Of a stretch of 64,000 bases of DNA, positions 1 to 9,609 are shown one piece after another. Within the stretch, counting starts at the first letter, position 1. Each line of letters begins with the position of its first letter. The notes beneath the pieces were generated by a model. It was not told the DNA's origin. It did not search any database and saw nothing but the letters and a program-made list of their open reading frames with translations. Position numbers and translations under genes: made by a program. This DNA is from Haliclystus octoradiatus (lineage: Eukaryota; Cnidaria; Staurozoa; Stauromedusae; Haliclystidae). Where the stretch lies: positions 19,199,032-19,263,031 of the forward strand of contig OU744448.1 of the NCBI GenBank assembly GCA_916610825.1, given 5' to 3'.

Positions 1-1573
1 CTATTCTTTCCACAACTTTTGACAGTAACGATAAAAGTGCAAGTGGTCGATGCTTAGCTGGTTCTATAGTACCTGGTACTTTTGGTATTGGTGATACTAT
101 AGTGTTTTTGAAGCAAGATGGAAACTTTGATGTCTTTAGGGATAGGTTAATAAGTTTTGTAAATGGTGCCGCAATGGCTGGAAGGGCAGATTTAATTGCG
201 AAGCCATTTATGCCATCGTAGCCAGGTGCTTTCCAGTTTGGTAGTAGCCCTACAGCTTTAATTGTGTCAATGGTTGTGACATTTGTGAATTCGAATGTTT
301 GTGAATGTTGTTGTATTGTTTCATAGTTGGTTTTTGTGTGAGTTTGGTTCTTAATGGTTGATCCAACCTCACTGAAAAATTTGTTGATTTCATTTAATTC
401 TGATTTCGTTTTTGCTGTACATTTATAATTAGTTTTTCTCGTCAGCTTTTTGACAAGGTTCCATACTTCTTTTACATTGTCACCACATTCAATAAATTTT
501 TCTTTGTTGTAATTTATTTTTGCCTGTCTGAGTTTATATGTTACTTGATTGCGCTGATGTTTATACAGTTCCCAATCTTTTGATGATGTCGTCTTCATAG
601 CCGTATAGCGCATTTTGCTGCGTTTCTTTAATTGATCTCTTAGTTCAACAGTTACCCATGGTGCGTAATTTGGATACATTACAATTGTTTTTTCTGGTGC
701 ATACTTGTTCAGAGTGTCCTGCAATATTGTTTGTAATATCATGGCTGCTTTGTTTACATCTTCATCCATTATTGCTTCTTCAAATTTAGTCAGATCAACG
801 TTCAAGAGTTCTTCACAAAATGCTACTCTATCAAAGTTTTTGTATGTTCTTACAGTTCTGGTTGTTTTTCTAGGTTGTTCTGTGGCATCATATTTCATAA
901 CAGAATACAGCCCAAGGTGGTCTGAATTACAGACAGTCTTTGGAATACATGTAGTTATTGTATGTTTTAATGAAGTAGATGATATCATATAATCTATTTC
1001 CGTTTGAGATGTTTCTGTGATTCGAGTCGATTTAGTGTTAAGAATGTGTAGTTTAAATTGGGACATCAACTCTGAAAGCAGTTTTTTTGCAGGAGTGTTT
1101 TTATGGTAGTCAATGTTCAAATCTCCTGCAAATATGAAGTCACAATTTCTTTCAGTTAAAGTCTCTGTGGTATCACGAATGATGTCAAGGGCTTGGCGGT
1201 AATTCTCATAGCGAGGATTGTATAAATTTATGATGTATATAATTTTATTATTTGGTATTTGTAGTTTTACTACTAATTGTTCGTATTCAATCCCCTGGGC
1301 CTTTCTTGTCAGGGTTGGATCTAAATAAACTTTCATGATATTTTTGTAAAATATAGCAGTGCCACCATGCCTGCCATTTCGGTCATTTCTATATAGACAA
1401 TAACCAGGAATAGAACATCCTATTGATTCTGGATGTAGCCATGTCTCTTGTATAATTATTAGGTCTATATCATCATCAACAGCGTATGTCTGTAATTCTA
1501 TTAATCGCTCAGATGTTAGACATTGAGCATTAATTGTTAAGATTTTTATCTCTTTTGTTTTAGTTATTTTTAT
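1..1573 (-). CDS. LINE (non-LTR retrotransposon) ORF2: APE endonuclease and start of reverse transcriptase, partial
   Basis: On the minus strand a reading frame stays open from 1573 to the left edge (about 524 codons) and runs out of the window. Visible in order: an APE-type endonuclease start with an Asn and a later QETW motif, GRHGGTAIFYK, the catalytic GDLNIDY, TEIDYM and SDHLGLYS. A linker follows, then the first RT block with KAPGYDGI and, near the edge, a stretch leading to LSKVVERI. The rest of RT, including the catalytic YxDD, lies outside. ORF1 sits 59 bases upstream on the same strand, as in Jockey/CR1/L2-type LINEs. No ATG lies near the start: the frame opens after a TAA at 1574-1576 and the first Met is inside the endonuclease, so translation may depend on reinitiation or the start may be mutated. 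The exact LINE clade cannot be assigned by eye. Confidence 0.85.
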   Translation of the reverse strand, partial: MKITKTKEIKILTINAQCLTSERLIELQTYAVDDDIDLIIIQETWLHPESIGCSIPGYCLYRNDRNGRHGGTAIFYKNIMKVYLDPTLTRKAQGIEYEQLVVKLQIPNNKIIYIINLYNPRYENYRQALDIIRDTTETLTERNCDFIFAGDLNIDYHKNTPAKKLLSELMSQFKLHILNTKSTRITETSQTEIDYMISSTSLKHTITTCIPKTVCNSDHLGLYSVMKYDATEQPRKTTRTVRTYKNFDRVAFCEELLNVDLTKFEEAIMDEDVNKAAMILQTILQDTLNKYAPEKTIVMYPNYAPWVTVELRDQLKKRSKMRYTAMKTTSSKDWELYKHQRNQVTYKLRQAKINYNKEKFIECGDNVKEVWNLVKKLTRKTNYKCTAKTKSELNEINKFFSEVGSTIKNQTHTKTNYETIQQHSQTFEFTNVTTIDTIKAVGLLPNWKAPGYDGINGFAIKSALPAIAAPFTKLINLSLKTSKFPSCFKNTIVSPIPKVPGTIEPAKHRPLALLSLLSKVVERI

Positions 1574-1631
1574 TTATTGTGTTTATGGTTGTACTTACTC
1601 TTTTCTTGTTTGTGCTGCTATTCATATTGAG

Positions 1632-2656
1632 TCAATTACTACTCGGTTGAGTCCGGGGCTGGGGTATTGTCTTCTTTCTGATATTTTTCACTTGGATTAA
1701 ACCGAAATTACGTATGACCCATCGATCTGTCGAGTTTTTACACCCCTCATTTCTCTCTCTGCATTCCGTTCTGAGTTCAGTTTGGAATTTTTGTTCGTCT
1801 CTGGTGTAATCTGGTGAGATATAGACACTTTCCAGACCATCATCTTCACGTAGACGCCTACCATTTGTAAGCAGCATAAGTTTGCTTCGCATATCACAGC
1901 ATTTTACTAATAATGGTTGCGAGCGCACATCTGATGGTTTTCCAAGGCGATGACAGGACTCAATCTCCACATCTTCACCCAAGATGTTAACAGTTAAACT
2001 TTTGAGGTAATCAGTGTCATTTTCATAATCTGGGTTTAAATTTAGTCCTCGGATAATTACATTTAATTTCCGTTTGTCTTTTTCTTGTGTCTGCTTAATT
2101 GCCTTTTCATGCAGACGTTTCTCAGTTTGTACTTTTAATACAGTAGAAAACGATTTGTTAGGTGGGTTTGTAGTTCCAATATCCAGTAAGGTATTCATTT
2201 CAGTTTGGGAGTAAAGGGATTTTTCAGTTACAAGGCTTTTGATTTCATCAATTTTGCTTAGAATTGTTTCTGTTGCAGTAGTCAATTGGATTTCAGTACA
2301 ATTATTTGTAGAGTTATCATTTTTGTTTGATTATCTTTGGTTATCTTTGACTTCAGGGCAATTGTCTGTTTAGTTAATTCACGGATTTGTTTTGTCTTTG
2401 CATCACTATTTAGTTTCTCACTTTTTAATGTGTTTTCAGCATCATGCTTCATGTCTAACGCTTGTTTTTCGATTCCACTTATCTTATTTTGCAATTGAAT
2501 TTTTTTGTCTAACAATAGTTGTATTTGTTCTTGTTGTTTCTTGTATTTCGTCATCAGGCTTTCGTATCTTATTTCTTTCAATTTGTTTGAAACTGGTGTA
2601 CTTTCTAATATGCTCCCTTCAGAATTTAGATCAATGCATACGGGAGGTGACGTCAT
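1632..2656 (-). pseudogene. LINE ORF1: coiled coil plus RRM-like nucleic-acid-binding protein, one frameshift
   Basis: An ATG at 2656 opens a 124-codon frame rich in Lys, Gln and Glu (a predicted coiled coil around residues 25-110) that stops at 2282. A second frame covers the same line of the element from about 2320 to the stop at 1632. Its sequence (VIIRGL, then HRLGK, PLLVK, GRRLRED, VYISPDYT, WVIRN) has the layout of the RRM-like and C-terminal domains of LINE ORF1 proteins. The two frames join at a run of five A (minus strand) just upstream of 2315, so one indel there explains the break. ORF1 proteins coat the element RNA and act as nucleic-acid chaperones. It lies directly upstream of the endonuclease/RT frame. 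Confidence 0.75.
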
Positions 2657-2880
2657 AATTCCCTCGTTTATATTACTTTAAAGGAGCAAAAATGACCGGC
2701 AGGCGCTACGCACTTCGGATCACGTGCATGTTTATTGTTCATAACACAATGTACATTGTTGACATGAATTTATAACAGATTAGGCCTGCATAGAACAATA
2801 GTTTCAAAGCGAGACGGTTGAATTACGCTAAGCATAAATTCAACTTGTGCTCGCAGCGGCCGGCGGTCAATCTTGCCCCT
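2657..2880. other. No gene seen; LINE 5' region or flank
   Basis: Between the LINE ORF1 start and the unidentified split frame. It is locally GC-richer, for example around 2695-2725 and 2850-2880. It could be the 5' untranslated region of the LINE, but no boundary or target duplication was found. Confidence 0.3.
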
Positions 2881-3113
2881 TTAATCTAGGTTTTCACACG
2901 ATTGTGATGGAACGGTGATGTAATCTATATTAGTATTGTCCCTATTATTCACAATGCTTCCATTTGAGACAATCGAATCATTTGTGCGGTCCAAAATGGC
3001 GTCAATACATGGCAATTGATCCCCTGATAGATCCGGTGTGTAAATATTTGAATCAGCGGCGGCGAGAGAATTCAAAGGTAATTGGAGAACACTCGGTGAA
3101 TGTGTTTCATCTG
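2881..3113 (-). pseudogene. Unidentified reading frame, 3' half (split by the 3.1-8.4 kb element)
   Basis: The minus-strand frame ends at the stop at 2881-2883 and is open up to the insertion at 3113. It continues in the same frame with the segment at 8427-8745 once the element and one copy of the 9-bp duplication are removed: 319 + 233 = 552 bases, exactly 184 codons. Composition is polar (Asn, Asp, Ser) with no motif I recognise. It may be the N-terminal ORF of a retroelement or a host exon. Confidence 0.5.
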
Positions 3114-3130
3114 CCCAAATGTAATGTAAA

Positions 3131-3728
3131 CAGGTCTAAAACCCGGACACAGGTAAAATGCCGGATAAAAAACACAGATAAAATTCCATTGTTCTTTCTT
3201 ATTTCACACTTCTGCTCCCGCGTCTGGTTAACTCGCGTTCAGCGGCAGAAAACAACATCAACTTGATGTCATCAAGTTAATATATTTTGAAACAACGTTT
3301 ATTCAAAACATGAGCATTTTAACGTTAACATCTTTAACATTCTAACTTAACGAAAACGTTAATTACAATCGAGTTGTATCATTCAAAACGTATATCTATT
3401 TGAAATTATTATCTCAAGCAATACAATTTGTCAATATAAAACCAATATACATTTACAGTTTTATAGAATTCATAGTTTAATATAGTTAAATTTGTCAAAA
3501 CCAATGCTGCGCTGTTATTATTTCTATTTGCGTTATTCTGCAGTATGATTGTGGCTCCGTTATGCTGTAGTTGATATTGCTATGTTCTATGTTTATGGAA
3601 ATTAGACAAATAAGATTTATTTTCGTGCCGGCACTAACTTGCTGATGAGTCCTGATCTCTGATCTGTTGTTGAGCAGTGATTCTTTAGCGCATATAATTT
3701 CGTATTTCTCAACTAATGTATTATTTAC
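3131..3728 (+). repeat. Left inverted arm of the foldback element
   Basis: Reverse complement of 7888-8423. Good matches include the segments at 3480-3545, 3600-3660 and 3690-3728. It is about 60 bases longer than the right arm because of indels near 3280-3350. Confidence 0.85.
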
Positions 3729-3767
3729 AAAAGCCGTGTTAATTCACGTGCAATTTATTTAGATATA

Positions 3768-4065
3768 AAGAACAAAAGTCATTTTGACTTTTGAATGATT
3801 TAAATAAAAAAGAGCAAATCGATCTGGAGAAACAGAGTCGAAGGAGTAGAAAAATCCAATTTCAACGACTAGCTCCAAGTCCCGCTTACTCTGATTTGCC
3901 GAATTTTGATGGTTGGTCACTTTACCAACATATCAAAACCGTCATCAAATAAGTGAGACTTCAACCGAAATACTGGAGTTACAGCGTTTTATTTAGATGA
4001 AATAGATAAATCTAGACTTATGTAAAATGATCACCGGTGGTTGGAAAGTTAGTCAACCATAATTA
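3768..4065 (+). repeat. Direct repeat, copy 1
   Basis: Closely similar to 4915-5282 in the same orientation. Both start near GAACAAA[A/G]GTCATTTTGAC and end near GTTGGAAAGTT/GTGGAAAGTT. Copy 2 carries an extra block of about 70 bases near 5020-5090. The spacing is about 1.15 kb. No coding potential was seen. They could be solo LTRs, an LTR pair or two copies of a MITE-like repeat. Confidence 0.65.
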
Positions 4066-4229
4066 GTCAATTTGAAAGGTTGCTTCTAACTTATCAAAAC
4101 TGGTTTCATTTTCATGAAAACTTTTTAATTTGTATTCATACATGTCCAGGTTTTACATTCAGTGATACTACTAGTCATTGGCATGTCTCGCTCTCATTTG
4201 AGAGACCATAATTATGGAACTTATCTCGT

Positions 4230-4460
4230 TCAAAAAACGAAAAAAAAAACAAAAAAAAAAAAATAATAATAATAATAATAAAATAATAAAATAAAAATAA
4301 AAATTATATTATATTATTAATACTATTATCCTTATCATTATTTCAAGTAATTTACAATATTATAATTAATAACTTACTTTTAAATTCGTATCAATGTATA
4401 AACGAGCATTTGCTCATTTTGGTTACGAATCGAAATAAAATTATACACACACACACACAC
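4230..4460. repeat. A-rich low-complexity tract and short (AC)n
   Basis: An A-rich/AATA-rich tract at about 4230-4310 and a short (AC)n run at 4447-4460. No gene content. Confidence 0.8.
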
Positions 4461-4914
4461 GTTGCCTCTGAAAGTGAAATATCAGCATTTTGAAAACCCC
4501 TAAAAATATCCCCATATCAACTTGAATGGCTGTATCTGATTACAGTCAAGATATATTGTCATGAAATGTTTCCAATTATATCCGATATACATCTAATGAC
4601 TATATATCATGATATCAAGCAAGGCCGAAAATAGTACGGGTGTAGGGGTGTGTGACACCCCAACTTCTGATTTCGGAAGTTTTTGAAATATCTCTGTTTT
4701 GATTTGAGTTATTTGTCTGGCATATCAGTAGTGGTTCATTCACCAGAATACAATAAGAATTCTGAGTACTAACCGATATTGCTATCACCAGCCATTCTGG
4801 CGTTCCGTAAATAGAAAAAACAAAGTAACATTAATTAATGCCCCTATAAAATACCACTTGTTAGAATTTTCCCAGGAAATTTTTTTCGGGCAGCATGCCC
4901 CTACGCCTAATATG

Positions 4915-5282
4915 AAGAACAAAGGTCATTTTGACTTTGGAGTGATTTAAATAATAAAGAGCAAATCGATCTGGAGATATAGAGTCGAAGAAGTATAAAA
5001 ATCCAATTTCAACGAAAAACCGATAATAACCGACATACTAGTCTGCGTTACAGACCGCGATTCATTCACAAAATTATAGAATAGCTCTAAGTTCCGCCTA
5101 CTCTGATTTGCCGAATTTTGATGTTTGGTCACTTACCAACATATCAAAATCGTCATCAAATAAATGAGACTTGGAGGAAGTTAAACGAAATACTGGAGTT
5201 ACAACTTTTATTTAGACAAAATAGATAAATCTAGGCTGTGTAAACTTGTGTAAACTGATCACTGGTGGGAGTGGAAAGTTGA
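4915..5282 (+). repeat. Direct repeat, copy 2
   Basis: Second copy of the 3768-4065 repeat, with an internal insertion of about 70 bases. Confidence 0.65.
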
Positions 5283-6009
5283 AATGTCACTCACATTAAA
5301 ACAGATCCGGTTTCGAACCATAATTTTGTATATTTTTTGGAAAAACAGCGTCTTGCTTGCTAGGATCGCAAAAACATATACCATGCATTTTTAATGGCAT
5401 TTGGCAACCAACGGAAATCCACTGATTCTAAGTAAGTTACAAGTACAGCCTTTATTTCCAAACTCAATCAATTTACGCGAAATTAACACAACAATCAAAT
5501 GGCAAGGATATAGATAGATGTTTAATTAATCATGTAAAACACTTAATAATAATAATATACAAATCGACGTAGTTGAAAGTTAATTAGTGATACATAATAA
5601 GGTTAATCCCTGATGCAATCAATGCTTGTTTATTTGGGATGCCTCTAAATTTATAAAATGATTAAAGAAATGTTATATTTAGATAATTTGTAAAATTTAA
5701 AACAACATTTAATAAGAAAAATTAACAATGAGAATGATAATAATAGTAATATTAAATATGGCTAAATGAACAGAATAAATTATAAAATGTTTCAAATACA
5801 TTTGAAAATAAAGAATTAACAATATTATAAAAGGTGTGAAATACATTTGAAAATATGATTTAATTACAATAGATAATAAACTCAGTTGGAAAACCAATTA
5901 TATGGTTAATGAGGGGGAAAGAATTATGAAGGGGACTAGAAAAATGAGCAATGAAGAAATAAGATTTAATAGTCACAACAGATATTGCAGTTCTTGACAG
6001 TGCAGACAT

Positions 6010-7310
6010 CATAATATCTTTCTAGAAACAATGTTTGTTTTGTATTCGACGATGACGTGGCTGAAAGACAAAAACATTTTTAAAATGTGATGGAACTTTA
6101 CCCTTGATGACATTATGCAGAAACAGTAAGACTTTAGAAGTGTAAAGATCCTCCAACTGAAGAATACCAAAGCGTTTACATAAAGGTTCTGCATGGGTAC
6201 AAGGTCTCACCCCCATAATAATTCGAATGCATTTTATGTGTAAGATGTTTAACGAAAGGGAGGTTTAAGGGCCATTTACACTGCAGCAAAAAAGGCACGG
6301 TACTCGTCAATTAACACCCGAGGTGTTAACAAGAATGCGGCCCGTGCTGTTTTTTTTCAGGGTTTACACAGCTTATTAAAAACTGTTTTCAGGATCGCCC
6401 GTGCCTATTTTTACGCGGTCCGAGATTGAAAACTTACAAACTGAATTATAGGTTTCTCATTATTTAATGGTTTTACAGGTGAAATTCGATAAATTGAGAT
6501 TCAATTATGTTAAATAACTTGTAAGGATTCCGTTGAACTGAAAATCACTATGTTTTTCATCAATTATAATATTTAAGTTTTTGTTACATTCCTATCTCCA
6601 TTGAGCAAAATTCAAATACATTTGGCTTAGTCTTTTACCTCCTGAACATGCTACCACGCCAGATCAGTATTTCTGTGACAAAATACACATCTAAATTTAC
6701 GCTCCGCATTCGTAATTACAATTTGCATAATTAAACATTATATTACAGAAACTTCATTAATTTTCAAAAGAAATACGTAACAAAATATGCTTAATGTGCT
6801 TATCTAGCTTTGGTAATCTTTATTCTGTTACTGATTTTATTAGAAAACCTCAGAATTCCACTGTAAAGAGACGCAACTTCTACGATGACGTCATAATTAC
6901 TGCAAAACGGCACGGTGCCCACTTTTTGAGCGGGCCGAGACTACCTCCAGAAATGATCTCGGCCCGATCAAAATAGTAGGCACGGTGCCGCTTTTCAATG
7001 TCTGAAAAAGCCGTTTAGACAGTGTTTTTGCTTGGCCCGTGCTCAAAAACACTTGACACCTTCACACCTTTGATGTGTTAATTGACGAGTACCGTGCCTT
7101 TTTTGCTGCAGTGTAAATGGCCCTTTACAGTGCCATGTCCATGACCCCATATTTCAATACAATATTCAAAATGGGGCTTGATCATACAGTTGTAAATTTG
7201 TAATTTGTGTTGCACAGAAAGAAAGTTTTTTAATCTAATTAATGAATAAATATTTTTTCTAATTTTGCTTTTGATAAAATTGATATGGGTAGACCAATTT
7301 AATTTATTGA
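6010..7310 (-). pseudogene. LINE RT C-terminal fragment, split by a MITE
   Basis: Two minus-strand pieces (7310-7125 and 6267-about 6010) read as the end of a LINE reverse transcriptase protein. The first has the thumb-region signature KPHFEYCIEIWG. The second has IRIIMGVRP followed by a 'GILQLEDLYT' segment. Such proteins typically carry this block after RT (Pro-x-Phe-Glu-Tyr-x-x-x-x-Trp-Gly, then a Leu-x-x-Leu-Gln-Lys...Arg-Ile-Ile-x-Gly block). The break between the pieces is exactly the nested MITE, plus at least one small indel. No upstream RT core remains. It lies inside the foldback element. Confidence 0.6.
6268..7124. mobile_element. 857-bp MITE with TTA target duplication (PIF/Harbinger-like)
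   Basis: The terminal inverted repeats begin AGGGCCATTTACACTGCAGC and extend at least 50 bases (6268-6318 and 7075-7124). TTA flanks both ends (6265-6267 and 7125-7127), the 3-bp duplication usual for PIF/Harbinger elements. Inside are palindromic GGCACGGT/GGCCCG motifs near 6340-6420 and 6905-7060. No transposase is encoded, so it is non-autonomous. It interrupts a LINE fragment. Confidence 0.8.
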
Positions 7311-7887
7311 GTCGTATAATGTCATTATATAGAGTCGTATAATGACAATCCTAGTAAAGTTAGTCAACACTGCTCATCTTGTCGGTATATAGAAACAAAA
7401 AAATTCTATCCGGCTTTTTTAAGAAGCCATATACAAACAAGGACATGTCCTGTGCTTTTCTAAAGGAGATGATGGATTTCGCAGGCTAATTGATGTACAA
7501 TCACGAATTATAGACATTATAGAAGGAGTAATTCTAGCAATCATCCAACATCGCAAATAGAGACAGTACATATTGACGTCTTCATTTCGAAATAATATAT
7601 ACTTGCGGAAATAATACACATAAAGGGTACTGTTATACACTGATCTGATACTATGCACTCGATATAAGATCATTTGGGATTACAGAGTTTTTATCAAATC
7701 TATTAATCCCTGTAAAAGGTTGTTTTGAGATCGTTAATATATTTAACAGTTATCAATTTTTAATTGATCTATGAAAAAAGAAACTAATAACGGATATTTG
7801 TCTTGGCTGGTAGTAAATAGATTTTGTTGCTTCGTGTATTACTTTATGACTGCACACAGAACTCCGCAGGCATTTGAATTAGTACAT
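7311..7887. other. No gene seen
   Basis: Interior of the foldback element between the LINE fragment and the right arm. It is AT-rich with stop codons in all frames, and no recognisable motif was found. Confidence 0.5.
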
Positions 7888-8423
7888 TTAATACATTAGT
7901 TGAGAAATACGAAATTATATGCGCTATAATAATCACTGCTTAACAAAAGATCAGAGATCAGGACTCATCAGCAAGTTCCGGCAATAAAATGCACGCAAAC
8001 AAATCTTATTATCTAATTTCCATAAACATAGCCATATCAACTACTGCATAACCGAGCCACAATCACACTGAAGAATAACGCAAATAGAAATAATAACAGC
8101 GCAGCATTGGTTTTGACAAATTTAACTATATATTAAACTATGAATTTTATAAAACTGTAAACGTATATTGGTTTTAAATTGACAAATTGTATTGCTTGAG
8201 ATAATAATTTCAAATAGATATACGTTTTGAATTATACAATTCGATTGTAATTAACGTTTTTGTTACGTTAGAATGTTGAATATTTCAACTTTAAAATGCT
8301 TGTTTTCTGCCGCCGAACGCGAGTTAACTAGACGCGGGAGCAGAAGTGTGATATACGGAAGAACAATGGAATTTTATCTGTGTTTTTTATCCGGCATTCT
8401 ACCTGTGTCCGGGTTTTAGACCT
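7888..8423 (-). repeat. Right inverted arm of the foldback element
   Basis: Reverse complement of 3131-3728 with indels. Confidence 0.85.
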
Positions 8424-8426
8424 GCC

Positions 8427-8745
8427 CCCAAATGTCTGGTAAATCTTTTTCGATGACATTTTTATATTTTTTATCTCGGCTTATAATTCCATAAAAATAC
8501 TAACATAAATCGGCTAAATCTCCTTTCTTTGAGTTTCTTGCTAGTTTTTTCCTTGCAATGCCCACGTTTTTATTCTCAGTTTCCAGAATGTTGATACATT
8601 TTTTCAAGGCTGTACTCATCAGGTTAAGCTTTTGTTGTGAAGGTTCGATAGCTGTAACCAACGCATCTTGAACAAAATTGACACTTGGAGAGGGTACATC
8701 AAGTTGTTCTCCATAGCTTTCTGATTGAATTGAAAAGTTAGACAT
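8427..8745 (-). pseudogene. Unidentified reading frame, 5' half (continues at 3113)
   Basis: An ATG at 8745 opens a frame of 81 codons to a TAG at 8500-8502. The same frame then stays open through to the insertion point and on into 3113-2881. The N-terminal part contains a Leu/Lys/Asn-rich helix ending in a basic stretch (ARKKLARNSKK). Apart from the single internal TAG, the joined frame is 184 codons. No family was recognised: a retroelement ORF1/gag or a host gene are both possible. Confidence 0.5.
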
Positions 8746-9448
8746 ATTGCATACGATTTTTAGAAGAGTTATGTCAATTAAGCTAAAATAATGTTAAATT
8801 AATGCAATAAAGTCAGTCGAAATGACGTCGAAATTTTTGACGTAAATCCATGTTGTGCAGTAGTTATCAGATTGTTTTGACGTAATATAAAAATACTTCA
8901 GACTTGATTATCGATTCCATAATCTTTCATGATATGCAAGTCAATGATACTGGTCGGTAACTTTTTGACTGGATGATTTCCCTTTCTTGAAAATATGAAT
9001 CACAATAACACTTTTCCACATCTTAAGGTAAGTATCCAGATGACAAGTTGCATATATGCACAAGTTGGAAACAAGATATAATCTCCCAATATCCGGGATA
9101 TACACTTTAAGCTCAATATGTAATTTCCCCCCCCCGGGGTTATTTGAATTACTTGCCAGCCATAAAATTTTAATTCAGGATATAAGATGTAAAAAAGCTA
9201 CAATTGTTCTGGCCAAAATGAGGACTGTATGAATTATTATTGCGAGTCAAAACACAAGCCAAATTACTAAAAAATGACAAACTTGAATGCTATCAAGTAA
9301 CGTTATTACGACGGGTTTGAGCCATATAGCTGATGAACTACCAATCACCGCGTCTCACAATACACTAACTTAATATCTAACTTTACAATAAACTCAACTC
9401 TAAAATATTGGTTGATCAAAAAACGGACATTCTTGCTAATACAGTAAG
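8746..9448. other. No gene; one copy of a dispersed repeat end
   Basis: No coding signal. The segment 9083-9113 (ATCTCCCAATATCC...) closely matches the outer end of the palindrome at 32.77-33.69 kb, so it is likely a remnant of the same repeat family. A short C/G homopolymer lies at 9128-9138. Confidence 0.5.
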
Positions 9449-9530
9449 CCTGTTCGGAGTCTCAGAAAAACGCGCGCGGACTGGGTACGAGGTGGGATAA
9501 AATTGTCCCTCAGTTTTCATTTCGACAACA
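9449..9530 (+). repeat. ISL2EU left terminal inverted repeat
   Basis: Matches the complement of 14360-14441 with very few differences, for example one base near 9520. It includes the GC-rich core CGCGCGCGGAC. Confidence 0.92.
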
Positions 9531-9609
9531 TTTCGTATGAGCTTGTATCGTTGGATTTCAATATTCCTACTTTTAAACATATGTTTTAAACTATTCGTAT
9601 TTACCAACG

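Larger units (their letters stand above)
3123..8426. mobile_element. 5.3-kb foldback-type element with long inverted arms and 9-bp target duplication
   Basis: The inverted arms are 3131-3728 and 7888-8423, with the outer ends sharing AGGTCTAAAACCCGG and its complement. The 9-mer CCCAAATGT occurs immediately outside on both sides (3114-3122 and 8427-8435). Removing the element plus one 9-mer joins two minus-strand segments in a single frame, which independently supports the boundaries. The outermost 8-9 bases of the two ends do not match perfectly. No transposase was seen inside, so it looks non-autonomous. Its interior holds a direct-repeat pair, a LINE 3' fragment and a nested MITE. Target duplications of 9 bp with long TIRs are typical of Mutator-like/foldback elements, but the superfamily is an inference. 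Confidence 0.75.

Noticed and set aside
705..992. Plus-strand frames across 0.7-3.3 kb
   Set aside because: They are antisense shadows of the LINE ORFs or of the split frame on the minus strand.
3636..3680. CTGATGAGTCC near the left foldback arm (and its copy at about 7945-7985) as a hammerhead core
   Set aside because: No GAAAC and no stem II partner follow at the right distance in either copy.
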